This document shows positions 1 to 6,141 of a DNA stretch of 9,264 nucleotides, piece by piece (position 1 is the stretch's first letter; every line of letters begins with the position of its first letter). The DNA is taken from contig DAOUWT010000086.1 in assembly GCA_030666985.1 (NCBI GenBank), positions 1 through 9,264 on the forward strand, read 5' to 3'. Made by a program: the position numbers and the translations under genes. The notes beneath the pieces are model-generated. The model saw only the letters and a list, made by a program, of their open reading frames with translations, did no database searches and was not told where the DNA came from. The DNA comes from Chloroflexota bacterium (GTDB lineage: Bacteria > Chloroflexota > Anaerolineae > Anaerolineales > UBA11858).

Positions 1-26
1 AGGGCGATTGCATATAACGTTGATTA

Positions 27-260
27 GAAAAGAAACTATTGTCTCACTGCTCGAAGGGGATCGCCAACTCCCCTGGATTCCGCACCCGATGGGGCTGCCG
101 ACCCATCTCGAGCGAGAGAGGGAAAAGAAACTATTGTCTCACTGCTCGAAGGGGATCGCCAGCTTCCCTGGATTCCGCACCCGATGGGGCTACGCTGTTG
201 CCAACGGCACGCAAAGCGAGCCCGCAGGCTGTGCCGACCCATCTCGAGCAAGAGAAGGAA
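27..260. repeat. Tandem imperfect direct repeat, two copies, second with a 41-bp insertion
   Basis: Copy 1 (27-124) and copy 2 (122-260) lie head to tail. Bases 27-96 match 122-191 at 68 of 70 positions, and 97-124 match 233-260 at 26 of 28. Between the two matching blocks copy 2 carries 41 extra bases (192-232). Each copy can form small stems: AGGGGA/TCCCCT (55-60 with 69-74) and GATGGG/CCCATC (88-93 with 102-107). In copy 2 the first stem keeps pairing through a G-T wobble. Open frames here are continuations of the repeat and look non-coding. The repeat is seen directly; that it belongs to a genome-wide family is a guess. Confidence 0.85.
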
Positions 261-307
261 CGGGTTTGTATTATATGCGATTGCCCTGCCATTGTACCAC
301 TATCAGA

Positions 308-336
308 TTGACGGGGGTATTTTATTGGAGTACACT
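308..336 (+). promoter_or_regulatory. Sigma70-like promoter for the lipid kinase/SH3b operon
   Basis: A -35 box TTGACG (308-313) is followed after exactly 17 bases by a -10 box TACACT (331-336). Transcription would begin near 343, giving a leader of about 119 nt that contains the heptamer array at 379-448. The -35 matches consensus at 5 of 6 positions and the -10 at 4 of 6. It is the best-spaced candidate I see upstream of 462, but it is not proven. Confidence 0.5.
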
Positions 337-378
337 CTTGGATGTGGGTCTCTAGGAACTTGCGGGATTGATAACAGA

Positions 379-448
379 GTGAAGCGTGATGCGTGAAACG
401 TGATCGGGTAATTCACGCAACACGCAACACGCACCACGCACCACGATT
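379..448. repeat. Inverted array of 7-bp repeats in the leader of the lipid kinase gene
   Basis: The 70 bp divide into ten consecutive 7-base units in one register. Four are GTGAAGC, GTGATGC, GTGAAAC and GTGATCG (379-406). A central GGTAATT (407-413) follows. Five more are CACGCAA, CACGCAA, CACGCAC, CACGCAC and CACGATT (414-448). The left units are reverse-complement versions of the CACGNNN units on the right, so RNA from here can fold into a long imperfect hairpin. The hairpin would end about 13 bases before the ATG at 462 and could affect translation, which is inference. Confidence 0.8.
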
Positions 449-461
449 AGGAATTCGTTTT

Positions 462-1403
462 ATGACCCAGGCATTATTGATCTATAATCCAACAGCGGGG
501 CGTTTCCCTTTCCAACCCTTTGCGGAGCGGGCTGCAAAGGTGCTCCGCTCAGAAGGTTGGGATATTGAATTGGCCCGCACGCATGATGAAGAACACCTCA
601 GACAGGTGGTTGTGCAAGCCGCCAACGAGAACATGGATGCTGTTTTTATAGCTGGCGGTGATGGCACTCTTAATCGGGCCCTGGGTGGTTTATTAGGCAG
701 CCAGACAGCATTAGCGGTTTTGCCAGCGGGAACGGCCAATGTTTGGGCACAAGAACTCGGTTTGCCAACTCTAGGATGGGGCAATATGATGGCCCTAGAA
801 GAAAGTGCCCGGCGTTTGGCCCATGGCGAGTTCCACGACGTTGACATTGGGATTTGTAACGGCACTCCTTTTTTGCTCTGGGCCAGCGTGGGCTTGGATG
901 CCCGTGTGGTTCATCAAATTGAGCCTCGCAAGCGTTTGGAAAAGTATTTCGCCATTCCCCAATATGCGGCGACCACAGTTTGGCAAGCGCATTCCTGGGA
1001 AGGGATGGATTTGCACATCACAGCGGAAGACGAGACCATTCAGGGGCAATATATGTTAGCGGTGGTAACAAATATTCATCTATATGCCGGAGGGTTGGCG
1101 AATCTCTCCCCTGAAGCCCGCCTTGATGATGGGGAGATGGACTTGTGGCTCTTCTCGGGAGAAACGTTGACGGCGGCAATCCGTCACATGCTGACCTTGT
1201 GGTCTGGGGAGCATGTGAACTCTGATCTAATCCGGCGAATTTCTTTCCAGCAGCTACGTATTGCTTCTGATGCTCCCATGTACGTCCAAGTGGACGGGGA
1301 ACCCTTGATGGAAATCGAGCAGATTGATATAAAAGTGAAACCTCAGGCGTTGCGGGTTCTGGTCCCCCGTGATAGACCTCAACAGTTATTTACTAAAGTA
1401 TGA
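462..1403 (+). CDS. Diacylglycerol kinase-family (YegS/DagK-like) lipid kinase
   Basis: A 313-residue protein of the DAGK-catalytic (YegS/DagK/BmrU) family, whose members phosphorylate diacylglycerol, sphingoid or related lipids with ATP at the inner membrane face. Visible motifs are NPTAG (9-13), the nucleotide-binding GGDGTLN (65-71), LPAGTANVWA (87-96), SVGLDA (142-147), LDDGEMDLWL (221-230) and VDGEPL (277-282). The length is normal for the family and all expected motifs are present. I chose ATG 462 because AGGA stands nine bases upstream and the NPTAG strand then begins at the usual distance. An in-frame ATG at 393 would translate the heptamer repeats and is unlikely. It overlaps the next gene by ATGA. 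The family is clear; the exact lipid substrate cannot be read from the sequence. Confidence 0.9.
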   Translation: MTQALLIYNPTAGRFPFQPFAERAAKVLRSEGWDIELARTHDEEHLRQVVVQAANENMDAVFIAGGDGTLNRALGGLLGSQTALAVLPAGTANVWAQELGLPTLGWGNMMALEESARRLAHGEFHDVDIGICNGTPFLLWASVGLDARVVHQIEPRKRLEKYFAIPQYAATTVWQAHSWEGMDLHITAEDETIQGQYMLAVVTNIHLYAGGLANLSPEARLDDGEMDLWLFSGETLTAAIRHMLTLWSGEHVNSDLIRRISFQQLRIASDAPMYVQVDGEPLMEIEQIDIKVKPQALRVLVPRDRPQQLFTKV

Positions 1404-1861
1404 ATGCGAAAGAATTATTTTCCCCTTGGATAATTGCCGGAACTGTTTTAGTCGTTCTGGGCTTGTTTGGGGGATTATTTCTCTTCTTGGGCGGGATACC
1501 CGCGCCTGTGGGCAATTCTGCGGAGGGGGCTGCCCTGACCGTGATCCCAGCCCCAACGGCCACACCAACCCCCCTAGTTGCGGCGGAGTCGCCCACCCCT
1601 ACCCCTTCTGCCGGAGAATCGATCCAAAAAGGTGCCTACGTCCAAATCAGCGGAACGGGTGGAGCTGGGCTGCGCTTACGGAATCAGCCCTCCCTCAGCG
1701 CGGAAATCAACTATTTGGGCCTGGAAGATGAGGTATTCATGATCATTGATGGGCCTAGTCTAATGGATGGGTTTACTTGGTGGCATTTAGAATCCCCCAC
1801 CGACCAGGCCCGAAACGGGTGGGCGGTTTCAGATTATCTTCAGGCTGCCACTGATCAATAA
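1400..1861 (+). CDS. Membrane-anchored protein with extracytoplasmic SH3b domain
   Basis: A 153-residue protein of three parts. A single hydrophobic segment (about 10-32) serves as anchor or uncleaved signal. A Pro/Thr linker (about 49-70) contains TPTP motifs. A bacterial SH3 (SH3_3/SH3b) domain (about 78-148) shows the typical GLRLRNQPS entry strand, the GFTWWHL core and the terminal NGWAVSDYL. SH3b domains usually bind cell-wall peptides or mediate adhesion, so this is probably displayed outside the membrane, but its ligand is unknown. The start overlaps the lipid kinase stop (ATGA), implying translational coupling; a second in-frame Met is not apparent nearby. Pro/Thr linkers joined to SH3b domains are common in Anaerolineae. 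There is no catalytic domain. Confidence 0.8.
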   Translation: MNAKELFSPWIIAGTVLVVLGLFGGLFLFLGGIPAPVGNSAEGAALTVIPAPTATPTPLVAAESPTPTPSAGESIQKGAYVQISGTGGAGLRLRNQPSLSAEINYLGLEDEVFMIIDGPSLMDGFTWWHLESPTDQARNGWAVSDYLQAATDQ

Positions 1862-1868
1862 AAAAAGT

Positions 1869-1962
1869 AGAACAGGAACCATTTCTTAGAGCAGGAATTC
1901 TCAATGACAGCCAAATTTAGAATTGCTGGTTTCCCTGAGAAACCTGGTTCCTGTTCTGTTTT
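1869..1962 (+). terminator. Long hairpin followed by T4, probable terminator of the + strand operon
   Basis: AGAACAGGAACCA (1869-1881) is perfectly complementary to TGGTTCCTGTTCT (1945-1957), and TTTT follows at 1959-1962. The 63-base interior can itself fold: TTCTCA/TGAGAA (1898-1903 with 1936-1941) and CAGC/GCTG (1908-1911 with 1925-1928), or alternatively AGCA-AATTCT with AGAATTGCT (1890-1901 with 1919-1927). It starts eight bases after the SH3b stop codon. The pairing is seen directly; termination is inferred. Confidence 0.55.
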
Positions 1963-1965
1963 ATC

Positions 1966-1999
1966 AAGAACGCGGTTCCTATGAGGAACCGCGTTCTTT
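1966..1999. terminator. Perfect 15-bp hairpin with ATG loop, possible bidirectional terminator
   Basis: AAGAACGCGGTTCCT (1966-1980) and AGGAACCGCGTTCTT (1984-1998) are perfect reverse complements around a three-base loop (1981-1983). The T run is short and partly inside the stem. Position in the convergent gap supports a terminator for either direction. It shares the 7-bp core AGGAACC/GGTTCCT with the preceding hairpin, so arms of the two structures could cross-pair. Confidence 0.5.
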
Positions 2000-2030
2000 A
2001 GGATGAAAACCATGAAGTTAATAATGGACA

Positions 2031-2212
2031 ACTAAGTACTCAATGTCATTTAGTTGTAGTATGTCATTTCGAACGGAGTGAGAAATCTTTCCATCGTGAG
2101 TAAATGGCGGACTGAACCAAAGATTTCTCCTCGTTATTCGGCAAAAACCGCGCCGAAACCTCGTCGAAATGACATGCTTGTTTGCTTAACTAAATGACGT
2201 TGACTAAGTACT
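2031..2212. mobile_element. MITE-like palindromic element with 10-bp flanking direct repeats
   Basis: A direct repeat ACTAAGTACT (2031-2040 and 2203-2212) immediately flanks 15-bp terminal inverted repeats: CAATGTCATTTAGTT (2041-2055) and AACTAAATGACGTTG (2188-2202), matching at 14 of 15 positions. Inside are a second pair, ATGTCATTTCGA/TCGAAATGACAT (2061-2072 with 2164-2175), and a third, AGAAATCTTT/AAAGATTTCT (2081-2090 with 2119-2128). A small hairpin TTCGGC/GCCGAA (2137-2142 with 2152-2157) lies in the right arm. There is no coding potential. The layout is that of a non-autonomous element with a target duplication. AGTACT within the direct repeat is itself palindromic, so the duplication reading is not certain. 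Confidence 0.65.
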
Positions 2213-2227
2213 AGCTATAGGGGGAAT

Positions 2228-2899
2228 CTAATCTGTTGTCAAGTGAACCAAGTGATTGCGCAAATCGTGCCTTACTGCGTAAGCAGCCGCCTCCGCCCGG
2301 TTGTTGACATCTAGCTTGGATAAGATGCTGCTCACGTAATTGCGAACGGTGCCTTCTCCCAGGTAAAGGGCTTTGGCGATCTCGCGATTCGTTTTTCCTT
2401 CTGAAACGTGAATGAGAACCTGTTTTTCTTGATCGGTGAGGTCAGTAAAAGCCAAGGCTTCTTCTTCTCGGGCTGCTTTTCGTACTTCTTGGAACACTCT
2501 TTGCGTGACGGCTGGGTCTAACAGTGCTTCTCCCCGTCCAACGGCCTCAATAGCTTTGACGAGTTCATCACTTCCTACTTGCTTCAACATGTAGCCGGAT
2601 GCCCCCGCGCGGATCGCCGAAAAGAGCATTTCATCCTCAGCATAAGTGGTGAGCATGAGTACTCTTGTATTGGGGTATTTCTTTGTGATCTCGTCACAAG
2701 CTTTTATGCCTGATCCCCCGGGTAGTCGAATATCCATAACCACAATATCCGGGTTGTATTGCCCCACTTTTTTGATAGCTTCGTTGCCTGTTGAAGCTTC
2801 TGCCACAACCTGGAATTTCATGTGCCGGTCTAGAAGAGACTTCAGGCCCAAACGAACGATCTCGTGATCGTCAACTAGTAAGATGCGTTGCATTGTCAT
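2228..2899 (-). CDS. NarL/DevR-type response regulator (receiver + LuxR HTH)
   Basis: A 223-residue cytoplasmic transcription factor. The receiver domain (about 4-120) has the acidic pair D10/D11, phospho-acceptor D56 in [13 protein letters not shown]84 and K106. The LuxR/GerE helix-turn-helix (about 153-215) shows [21 protein letters not shown] and the recognition-helix stretch [14 protein letters not shown], close in style to DevR/LiaR proteins. All phosphorylation residues are intact, so a partner histidine kinase is expected, but none is encoded in the window. It is separated from the upstream OmpR gene by 234 bases that contain its own promoter, so it is probably a separate transcript. 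The start at 2899 is favoured by the upstream AAGGAG; a second Met lies two codons in. Confidence 0.92.
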   Translation of the reverse strand: MTMQRILLVDDHEIVRLGLKSLLDRHMKFQVVAEASTGNEAIKKVGQYNPDIVVMDIRLPGGSGIKACDEITKKYPNTRVLMLTTYAEDEMLFSAIRAGASGYMLKQVGSDELVKAIEAVGRGEALLDPAVTQRVFQEVRKAAREEEALAFTDLTDQEKQVLIHVSEGKTNREIAKALYLGEGTVRNYVSSILSKLDVNNRAEAAAYAVRHDLRNHLVHLTTD

Positions 2900-2910
2900 T
2901 AAAATACTTT

Positions 2911-2916
2911 CTCCTT
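2911..2916 (-). promoter_or_regulatory. Shine-Dalgarno AAGGAG for the NarL-type regulator
   Basis: On the minus strand AAGGAG is followed by 11 bases and ATG at 2899. The next Met (2893) would be 17 bases away, which is too far, so this site decides the start codon. The 11-base spacing is slightly long. Confidence 0.65.
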
Positions 2917-3014
2917 AGATAGTTCCAGAGTAACCATTCACTCTCCGATGGATGGGGATTGGTGGGAGCGCAGATGGCTGGGGGCAGCCCACGGGCTAGG
3001 GAAAAGCCACGCCA

Positions 3015-3038
3015 CCCCCCCCCGTCCCCCCCAAAAAA
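3015..3038. repeat. Homopolymer C9-GT-C7-A6 tract in the leader of the NarL-type regulator
   Basis: Bases 3015-3023 are nine C, 3026-3032 are seven C and 3033-3038 are six A. In the minus-strand leader RNA this gives two long G runs. Such runs are prone to length change and to sequencing error. Further G runs on the + strand (about 2954-3000) make the whole gap 2900-3060 unusually G/C-tract rich. A small stem GGCTG/CAGCC lies at 2976-2980 with 2985-2989. Confidence 0.7.
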
Positions 3039-3067
3039 TCCACGGGGTCTGAATAATCACCTCTCTG

Positions 3068-3096
3068 AGTATAGCCCAGAGTGATTGGGCTGACAA
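3068..3096 (-). promoter_or_regulatory. Sigma70-like promoter with an inverted repeat filling the spacer
   Basis: Reading the minus strand, TTGTCA (3096-3091) is followed by a 17-base spacer and TATACT (3073-3068). Both boxes match consensus at 5 of 6 positions with ideal spacing. A perfect inverted repeat AGCCCA/TGGGCT (arms 3086-3091 and 3073-3078, 7-base centre) fills the spacer and touches the inner base of each box, as expected for an operator. It would drive the NarL-type regulator with a leader of about 160 nt. Confidence 0.65.
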
Positions 3097-3133
3097 GACA
3101 AAATACGGGGGCGATCATTCCCATTGGCCCTTT

Positions 3134-3892
3134 TTATGCTTCCACGTTGTCTTTCTCTTCTTGGTTATGACTATAATCTACGAAACGGTATCCTACACCC
3201 CGTTCAGTTAGAATATATTTGGGGTTCGAGGGATCCTCTTCTAGCTTTTTCCGAAGATAGTTGACATATAAGCGGACGTAGTGAGGTTCGTCACGATATT
3301 CGAAACCCCATACCTTGGTGAGTAATTGTTCGTGGGTATTGACCCAACCGGCGTTTTTCACCAAATGGTACAGCAAGCGATACTCCGTAGGGCGGAGGTC
3401 AACTTTCTCGCCTTCGACCCAAACCTCTCTCCGTGAGAAATCTATTTTTAGGCGAGAGTCCACTTCAGCGATGTCAACTTGCTCTTCCTGGAAGGTCTTC
3501 GTCCGCCGGAGAACAGCTTTTACCCGGCTGACCAGTTCTCGGGGGCTAAAAGGTTTTGTTACGTAGTCGTCTGCACCGAGGTCAAGGCCCTGGATGCGGT
3601 CATCTTCTTCTCCTTTGGCCGTTAGCATAATCACGGGAACGGTATTTACTTCTCGAATTTTACGGAGGACATCGAAACCACTCATGTCTGGCATCATTAC
3701 ATCCAGGAGAATTAGATCAGGCAATTGTGTCCGCACTTGTTCCAATGCACTAGCACCGTCATTGGCTGCGATGACGTGAAAACCATCTTGTTCCAGGTTC
3801 AGGCGGATAAAACGCACCATGCGTTTTTCATCATCGACCACCAGTATTGTATATTTCGGAGTGTTTTCCAAGTTTGTCTTGCTGGTATCCAT
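3134..3892 (-). CDS. OmpR/PhoB-type response regulator
   Basis: A 252-residue regulator. The receiver (about 13-130) carries D20/D21, phospho-acceptor D64 ([11 protein letters not shown]), T91 and K113 in [10 protein letters not shown] winged-helix DNA-binding domain (about 145-237) shows [17 protein letters not shown], the recognition region [17 protein letters not shown] and the wing [12 protein letters not shown] place the start at ATG 3892, four bases after the stop of the preceding small gene; an in-frame upstream Met at 3952 would overlap that gene by 56 bases and add a 20-residue basic, non-conserved-looking tail. It is the last gene of the kinase/phosphatase/FHA operon and has no cognate histidine kinase nearby. 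Ser/Thr phosphorylation of OmpR-type regulators is known in other bacteria, so input from the operon kinase is plausible but not shown. Confidence 0.92.
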   Translation of the reverse strand: MDTSKTNLENTPKYTILVVDDEKRMVRFIRLNLEQDGFHVIAANDGASALEQVRTQLPDLILLDVMMPDMSGFDVLRKIREVNTVPVIMLTAKGEEDDRIQGLDLGADDYVTKPFSPRELVSRVKAVLRRTKTFQEEQVDIAEVDSRLKIDFSRREVWVEGEKVDLRPTEYRLLYHLVKNAGWVNTHEQLLTKVWGFEYRDEPHYVRLYVNYLRKKLEEDPSNPKYILTERGVGYRFVDYSHNQEEKDNVEA

Positions 3893-3896
3893 AAAT

Positions 3897-4139
3897 TTAT
3901 TCCCGAATGAAACTAATGATCTCCTCTTCTTTCTCAGAAGGCAAAATCTCAATGAAATTGATTGTTGAGATTGGCCAGTAGACTGTCACAACATTATGTT
4001 GTAGGAAGATCAGGTCTTTTCCATCCCGCGTGCGAGGGTTGGAAACCTTAAGAAGCATATCAGAAAGCTTGGGGGCTTCGTCTATTTCACCTAGGACAGA
4101 TTCGGTGTTTTTGATATGTAAAATAATTTGGATGGGCAT
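3897..4139 (-). CDS. Small conserved-looking protein of unknown function (80 aa)
   Basis: An 80-residue protein I do not recognise. It has alternating hydrophobic strands ([32 protein letters not shown]), a polar [10 protein letters not shown] turn in the middle and an acidic end ([13 protein letters not shown]). This suggests a small beta barrel or sandwich, of SH3 or Sm type. There is no signal peptide or membrane segment. It is real because GGGAG lies six bases before the ATG, it sits 21 bases after the FHA gene and four before the OmpR gene, and the reading frame fills the gap exactly. Its place between a phosphothreonine reader and a transcription factor suggests an adaptor or modulator of one of them, which is speculation. 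Confidence 0.75.
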   Translation of the reverse strand: MPIQIILHIKNTESVLGEIDEAPKLSDMLLKVSNPRTRDGKDLIFLQHNVVTVYWPISTINFIEILPSEKEEEIISFIRE

Positions 4140-4145
4140 TTTTAG

Positions 4146-4156
4146 CTCCCGGGGAG
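4146..4156 (-). promoter_or_regulatory. Shine-Dalgarno of the 80-aa gene within an inverted repeat
   Basis: CTCCC (4146-4150) and GGGAG (4152-4156) are reverse complements around one base. On the minus strand the GGGAG copy at 4150-4146 is the ribosome binding site, six bases before ATG 4139. Four pairs around a three-base loop could hide the site, so translation may depend on ribosomes arriving from the FHA gene. Confidence 0.4.
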
Positions 4157-4160
4157 TATG

Positions 4161-4673
4161 TTATTGGGAAGTTATGACCTGAATTTTCAATTTTCCGAGG
4201 GTTATAATGTCGTTGTTATGTAATGGAACCTCAGAATTGGCTGGGATACGGTTTCCATTGACCCGAGTCCCATTTTCGGAATCCAAATCTATAATGTGTG
4301 CTTCAGAATTATTATCGCTGAGTTTGATTGTTGCGTGCAAACGAGAAACACCTTTTTTGTACGCATCGTAGGCAGATAAGTCTATATCGGGGGTAATGAC
4401 CTGTCCTGGCGTTTCCCTACCGAGCGTAAGTTTTATTTGATCAACTGAGGGAAGAAATGTTTCTTCCTCTATCAGGTAGAGAGCGAAGGACTCTTCAGGA
4501 GCGATTTTATAGCGCGGGGTAGGTTGCGATGCCTTCAATGAGCTTTGTGTAGTGCTTGTATGTATGGTTGTTTCTATATTACTCGCAGAGTGATATGCTA
4601 ATTGAGCACCACACTCGCTACAAAAGAAGGCTCCGGGATATTCTTCATTCTGACATTGGGGACAGGTAATCAT
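4161..4673 (-). CDS. Zinc-ribbon / FHA-domain protein, phosphothreonine reader
   Basis: A 170-residue cytoplasmic protein. An N-terminal zinc ribbon (C4, C7, C18, C21; CPQC and CSEC knuckles) is followed by a Ser/Thr-rich linker (about 29-52, with ETT at 34-36 and TPR at 52-54) and a C-terminal FHA domain (about 63-168). The FHA phosphopeptide-binding residues are present: G85-R86, S110-R111-x-H113 and N134-G135-T136 with N139-G140. FHA domains bind phosphothreonine, here presumably made by the kinase encoded upstream. The linker Thr cluster before an FHA domain resembles the GarA/OdhI arrangement, in which a phosphorylated ETT motif binds the protein's own FHA domain. The start overlaps the J-VWA stop by ATGA, indicating coupled translation. 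Confidence 0.9.
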   Translation of the reverse strand: MITCPQCQNEEYPGAFFCSECGAQLAYHSASNIETTIHTSTTQSSLKASQPTPRYKIAPEESFALYLIEEETFLPSVDQIKLTLGRETPGQVITPDIDLSAYDAYKKGVSRLHATIKLSDNNSEAHIIDLDSENGTRVNGNRIPANSEVPLHNNDIITLGKLKIQVITSQ

Positions 4674-6136
4674 GGTTGTTGATTGGAGGGTAAAAGGAGT
4701 TTTCTGGTACCGTATTTGAGCTTTTTTTGACCATCAGGGCTAAACTCATGATGCGCTTCAATATAAGAAGCCTCCCTGATAGCTGTCTTTCCCAAGGAAA
4801 ATTCTTCTTTGGCCAGGAGGTGAGTAGCTAAATCTTTCATTCTTTTGGCCGCAGCTTTGTGGTTCCCTTGGGCTATATCTAGTTGCGCCTTTTCTTGCAT
4901 TCTGTACAACGTGAGCCGCGACAAGGCCTGAAGTATTTCTGGGGGAGGTGCTTCGACATTTGTGTCAGAAGGAACCACAGAACGTCTTAGGGTCATTGGC
5001 GCTCGATGTTCTCTTGTGCCTAGTTTGAATGTGAATTCTCCATTTGCTAATACCGCCTCATCAATTTTCAAGGGTATAGGTTCAACTAGAAATTCTAGTA
5101 ATATCCGTTGAGTTCTAAGGTGGCGCAGCGCCCCCAAAGTGAAGGGTGGAGAGTCGGGAAGCAAACCAACTTCTGGGAGCAAACGGAATGCTGATTCTAA
5201 TGTCACCTTGGGAGCAGTTTTGATATCCAGTAGAACGTTTTTGGCGTATATTTTTGTGAGGTGGCGTATTTTTTGGTGCAAGAATTGTTTGATTTGTTGT
5301 GGTTTTTGGATGTATACGCTGCCCCCTCCGGTCAGAGCAGCTATTTCATCGAGAAATTTGTCGTTCCACTCACCTCCAATCCCAAATCCGCTGATGCTAA
5401 TGTCGAGCTTGGCGGCTTTTTGAGCCAGTTCTAGGCTGGCTTCTTCGTCGTCATAGGTATGGCCATCAGTAATCAGGATAATATGGTGAGCCGTATTAAC
5501 TCCGAAACTCTGCTTTATCTCTTTGAAACCGGCCTCCAATCCCTGGTAGATTTCCGTTCCCCCTTTGGCTGTTAATCGTTGGATTTTAGACTCTATAGCC
5601 CTGTTTCCGAAGTGCTGACGAGATGAGATAATGACCTTTGCCCGGTCATTGAAGGTTACGATCGAAATCAAATCTTCAGAATCTAACTCTTGGACAATGT
5701 CCATTGCAGCGGCTTTCAGGGTATTAAGGCGTGAGCCTTTCATTGAGTTGGAAATATCGAGGATGAGAACAAGATTCAGGGGAAGGCCCTTTTGATGTAT
5801 ATGAGCTTCAGCGGTGGTTGTGATATCAATGAGGGTATAAACTAATTGCGGCTCCTCAAGGCGGCGGAGAGCGCCACAACTATATAACGGCTGGATGTCT
5901 ACTGGGGATTGTTCGTAAGCGGCGACTTTTTTTGCATCGTATGCACTTTTCGTGAGGGGATTGGAGAGAACGGTGTAGGCTTCTTGGATATCTAAAAAAA
6001 GCTCCGTAGCCCCTTCCTTCGAGTTGATGTCGGGGTGTACCTTTAGCAAGACTTTCCGGTATGCGCGCCGAATCTCTTCTTGAGAAGCGCTTTGGGATAA
6101 ACCTAACTTGGTGTAGAAATTGGTGTCTTTTGGCAT
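4670..6136 (-). CDS. J-domain / von Willebrand factor A fusion protein
   Basis: A 488-residue protein joining an N-terminal J domain (about 5-70; HPD at 34-36, YRKVLLKVHPD helix II, AYTVLSNPLTKSAYD) to a VWA domain (about 118-290). The VWA metal site is complete: D127-x-S129-x-S131, T194 in KGGTEIYQGL and D224 in LITDGH. A beta region (about 295-390) follows, then a helical tail (about 398-480) of the type seen in YfbK-like VWA proteins. J domains activate Hsp70 ATPase; VWA domains bind partners through a divalent metal. No Hsp70 gene is in the window. It begins five bases after the PP2C stop and overlaps the FHA start. No membrane segment is visible. I infer an adaptor that brings Hsp70, or uses a J domain as a docking module, to the phospho-signalling proteins. 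Confidence 0.9.
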   Translation of the reverse strand: MPKDTNFYTKLGLSQSASQEEIRRAYRKVLLKVHPDINSKEGATELFLDIQEAYTVLSNPLTKSAYDAKKVAAYEQSPVDIQPLYSCGALRRLEEPQLVYTLIDITTTAEAHIHQKGLPLNLVLILDISNSMKGSRLNTLKAAAMDIVQELDSEDLISIVTFNDRAKVIISSRQHFGNRAIESKIQRLTAKGGTEIYQGLEAGFKEIKQSFGVNTAHHIILITDGHTYDDEEASLELAQKAAKLDISISGFGIGGEWNDKFLDEIAALTGGGSVYIQKPQQIKQFLHQKIRHLTKIYAKNVLLDIKTAPKVTLESAFRLLPEVGLLPDSPPFTLGALRHLRTQRILLEFLVEPIPLKIDEAVLANGEFTFKLGTREHRAPMTLRRSVVPSDTNVEAPPPEILQALSRLTLYRMQEKAQLDIAQGNHKAAAKRMKDLATHLLAKEEFSLGKTAIREASYIEAHHEFSPDGQKKLKYGTRKLLLPSNQQP

Positions 6137-6141
6137 ATACT

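Noticed and set aside
8..355. Open frame of 115 codons across the left repeat region
   Set aside because: It translates the tandem repeat, has no ribosome binding site or domain, and competes with other equally open frames over the same bases.
379..448. CRISPR array
   Set aside because: Units are only 7 bp, contiguous and inverted about the centre, with no spacers and no cas genes.
393..461. Longer start for the lipid kinase
   Set aside because: The extra 23 residues are the translation of the heptamer repeats; the ATG at 462 has an AGGA upstream and fits the family start.
482..865. 127-codon open frame opposite the lipid kinase gene
   Set aside because: It is antisense to a well-supported enzyme gene and shows no recognisable domain.
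3893..3952. Longer start for the OmpR-type regulator
   Set aside because: It would overlap the 80-codon gene and add a basic tail unlike receiver domains; the ATG at 3892 follows the upstream stop by four bases.
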